From Betaproteobacteria bacterium (GTDB taxonomy: Bacteria; Pseudomonadota; Gammaproteobacteria; Burkholderiales; SG8-39): a DNA stretch of 7,108 bases. The stretch spans positions 1-7,108 of the forward strand of contig JAFAGU010000158.1 in NCBI GenBank assembly GCA_019237595.1. The letters are read 5' to 3'. This document shows, piece after piece, positions 6,401-7,108 of this stretch (position 1 is its first letter; each line of letters opens with the position of its first letter). Both the position numbers and the translations under genes were made by a program. Under the pieces are notes generated by a model, which ran no database searches, had not been told where the DNA came from, and was given only the letters and a program-made list of their open reading frames with translations.

Positions 6401-6656
6401 GCTCGCCTTCTCGGTCGGTGCCGGCGCGGCGGCGCGGCGCTCCGTGGGCACGGGCGTGATGGGCGGCATGCTCGCCGCCACCTTCCTCGCCATCTTCTTC
6501 GTGCCGATGTTCTTCAAGCTCCTCACCGACCGCAGGCTCGGCGAGAAGCGAAGCACCGAGGAGCTCAAGGCCGAGGTGGAGCGCGCTCGCGCGGCGAGCC
6601 AGGCGAGCGACCACCCGCCGCACATGGCGCCGCACGAGGAGGGCCGACATGGCTAG
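3435..6656 (+). CDS. RND multidrug efflux permease, HAE1 family (AcrB/MexF-like)
   Basis: This 1073-residue proton/drug antiporter forms trimers in the inner membrane. TM1 is at about 10-29, a cluster of six TMs lies between about 340 and 555 and five more between about 866 and 1028, with two large periplasmic loops. The proton relay is intact: Asp409-Asp410 in 'GIVVDDAIVVLENIER', Lys942 in 'GLAAKNAILIVQFAE', and Arg972 and Thr979 in the 'RFRPILMTSLAF' region. Aromatic residues match the AcrB deep pocket (Phe137, Phe179, Phe610), and the switch loop at 609-620 adds Phe612, Tyr616 and Phe617. The stretch 'SPDGRYDNLYISNYVTLN' and the 'WDERK' after the switch loop recall MexF more than AcrB. The start is GTG at 3435, nine bases after the adaptor stop, with only a weak ribosome-binding site, so translational coupling is likely. 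The tail past 1040 is charged and His-rich and carries the ribosome-binding site of the next gene. Substrates cannot be predicted. Confidence 0.98.
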   Translation: MFSRFFIDRPIFAAVLSIFIVLAGLAAMRVLPIAQYPEIAPPVVTVQAIYPGASADVLEQTVAAPLENQITGVEKMIYMSSTSGSNGITQIQVTFDIGADADQAALNVNNRVKQAEPRLPEEVRRQGVTVQKGSSAFLQVLAFYSPDGRYDNLYISNYVTLNILDALKRVPGTTNVQIFGAKDYAMRIWVQPDRLTQLKLSPTDIIRVLNEQNAQFAAGKIGQSPSGGPQELVYTVTTKGRLSDPREFEEVIVRANPDGSKLRIKDVARVELGSRDYEFIGRMNGQQATLVGIFLLPGANALEVAQNVVKTVDELKTRFPDGLAYDVPYDTTKFVRVSIREVVITLVEAMILVVLVVFLFLQNWRATLIPIAAVPVSLIGTFAGLFALGYSINTLTLFGMVLAIGIVVDDAIVVLENIERIMHEEHLDARAAAIKAMQEVTGPVIAIVLVLCSVFVPIAFLGGLAGELYRQFAVTISIAVVISGIVALTLTPSLCVLILRKEHKVQGRFFLWFNAVFAKVTNRYSNGVARMIRRAAVGVVLFAAMVAIAAGLWRITPSSLVPQEDQGFYITAVILPDGATLERTDKVVGQVLQAIQSNPDNEYAVAFTGFDFLGGYFRNNAATIFVAQKHWDERKSNTQMLVGELFMKTAGIKDGLVLAFAPPPIFGLGTAGGFELYLQNRGEGGAQRLAQVMGQFLQRANTSGQFAFVQTLWRPAAPQLYVDVDRDKAKALGVPLGELYGALAATMGSYYVNDFNKFGRTWQVLMSAEPGYRKTPESVGEVYVRSDRGDMVPVRALANVKYSAGPDSMTRFNNLPAVKLLGQAAPGMSSGQAIDAAERIAGEVLPPDFSFDWGGASYQEKKTGGTSALVLGLAVIMVFLILAAQYERWTLPLSVLMALPFGTFGAFAAVWLRSHLSGAGADYTNDVYFQIGLVTLLGLAAKNAILIVQFAELKEREGLSAAAAALEAARLRFRPILMTSLAFIFGVVPLAFSVGAGAAARRSVGTGVMGGMLAATFLAIFFVPMFFKLLTDRRLGEKRSTEELKAEVERARAASQASDHPPHMAPHEEGRHG
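6636..6643 (+). promoter_or_regulatory. Strong ribosome-binding site for the outer-membrane channel gene
   Basis: GAGGAGGG lies five bases before the ATG at 6649 and inside the permease coding sequence. It fixes the start of the channel gene at 6649 rather than the later in-frame ATG at 6676. It also shows that the 8-bp gene overlap is genuine. Confidence 0.8.
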
Positions 6657-7108
6657 GCGCGCCCTAGCTCTCGCCATGACGGGCGCGGCGCTCGTCGCCG
6701 CCTGCTCGCTCGAGCCGCCCTACGAGCGGCCGGCGCTCGAGCTGCCGCAGGCATGGAAGGAAACCGCACCGGCGTACGCGACCGACGGCCGCTGGTGGAA
6801 GATCTACGGCGATGCCGCCCTCGACCAGCTCGTCGACGAGGCGCTCGCCAACAATGCCGACCTTGCCATCGCCACCGCAAGGGTGGACCAGGCGCGCGGC
6901 TTTGCGGCGGAGATCGAGTCGGGCTACTTCCCGAGTGTCACGGCGTCGGGCTCGGCGGCGCGGCAGCAGGTCTCGACGAAGACCGCGACCTTCCCGCCGG
7001 GCAACGTGATCCCGAGCCGCTTCAACGACTACCGGGCCGCGCTCAACGTCTCCTACGAGATCGATTTCTTCGGCCGCATCCGCTCGAGCGTGCGCGCGGC
7101 GCGCGCGG
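6649..7108 (+). CDS. Outer-membrane efflux channel lipoprotein, OprM/NodT family, 3'-truncated by window end
   Basis: This is the third component of the pump, the trimeric outer-membrane channel (TolC-like). The frame is open from ATG 6649 to the end of the window, 153 complete codons of an expected ~460-500. Residues 1-19 form a lipoprotein signal peptide with lipobox Val-Ala-Ala-Cys and Cys19 as the lipidated residue. Then come 'EPPYERPALELPQAW', 'DGRWWKIYGDAALDQLVDEALANNADLAIATARVDQAR' and 'GYFPSVTASGSAARQQ', all characteristic of the N-terminal half of OprM/NodT proteins. Near the window end, 'LNVSYEIDFFGRIRSSVRAA' matches the family's 'YELDLWGR' strand-helix junction. The start overlaps the permease end by 8 bp (6649-6656), with a strong ribosome-binding site at 6636-6643, so the two genes are translationally coupled. 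Its presence makes this a complete adaptor-permease-channel operon rather than one dependent on an unlinked TolC. Confidence 0.95.
   Translation, partial: MARRALALAMTGAALVAACSLEPPYERPALELPQAWKETAPAYATDGRWWKIYGDAALDQLVDEALANNADLAIATARVDQARGFAAEIESGYFPSVTASGSAARQQVSTKTATFPPGNVIPSRFNDYRAALNVSYEIDFFGRIRSSVRAARA

Noticed and set aside
1..7108. Mobile elements, CRISPR arrays, tRNA/rRNA genes, toxin-antitoxin or phage genes
   Set aside because: I saw no transposase motifs, terminal inverted repeats, regularly spaced repeats or RNA gene signatures. Composition is uniform apart from the short AT-rich patch near 1479-1506.

Overview
The window is very GC-rich, strongly codon-biased DNA from a bacterial chromosome. 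A Bug-family (tripartite tricarboxylate transporter, TctC-like) solute-binding protein sits next to a tetR-linked RND efflux operon. This points to a betaproteobacterium, most likely in or near Burkholderiales, where Bug receptors are greatly expanded. The taxonomic call is inference from gene content and composition.

Layout, left to right. (1) Positions 1-707, + strand: the C-terminal ~234 residues of a Bug-type periplasmic receptor whose start lies outside the window. (2) Positions 708-737: a short convergent gap with two small GC-rich hairpins and no T tract. (3) Positions 738-1436, - strand: a conserved-hypothetical-type protein with a Cys/His arrangement resembling the transglutaminase/cysteine-protease-like fold. 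(4) Positions 1484-2113, - strand: a TetR/AcrR-family repressor, 47 bp upstream of gene 3 and probably co-transcribed with it. (5) Positions 2114-2258: the divergent control region, with a perfect 18-bp palindrome, a second degenerate copy two helical turns away, and promoter-like hexamers on both strands. (6) Positions 2259-7108, + strand: a compact tripartite efflux operon. It encodes a lipoprotein membrane-fusion (periplasmic adaptor) subunit, a 1073-residue HAE1-type RND permease starting at GTG, and an OprM/NodT-type outer-membrane channel lipoprotein that overlaps the permease by 8 bp and runs off the window end.

How the parts work together (inference from family knowledge): the TetR repressor probably binds the tandem operator and represses both its own leftward transcript and the rightward efflux operon until an inducer, perhaps a pump substrate, releases it. 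Adaptor, permease and channel would then assemble into a proton-driven pump spanning both membranes.

The efflux core is ordinary. The less-described parts are the transglutaminase-like partner of the repressor, the two-site operator with shared half-sites, and an outward promoter-like element (TTGACA-18-GATACT) pointing antisense into the 3' end of tetR. I found no mobile element, CRISPR array, tRNA or rRNA, and no convincing evidence of a wholly new system.
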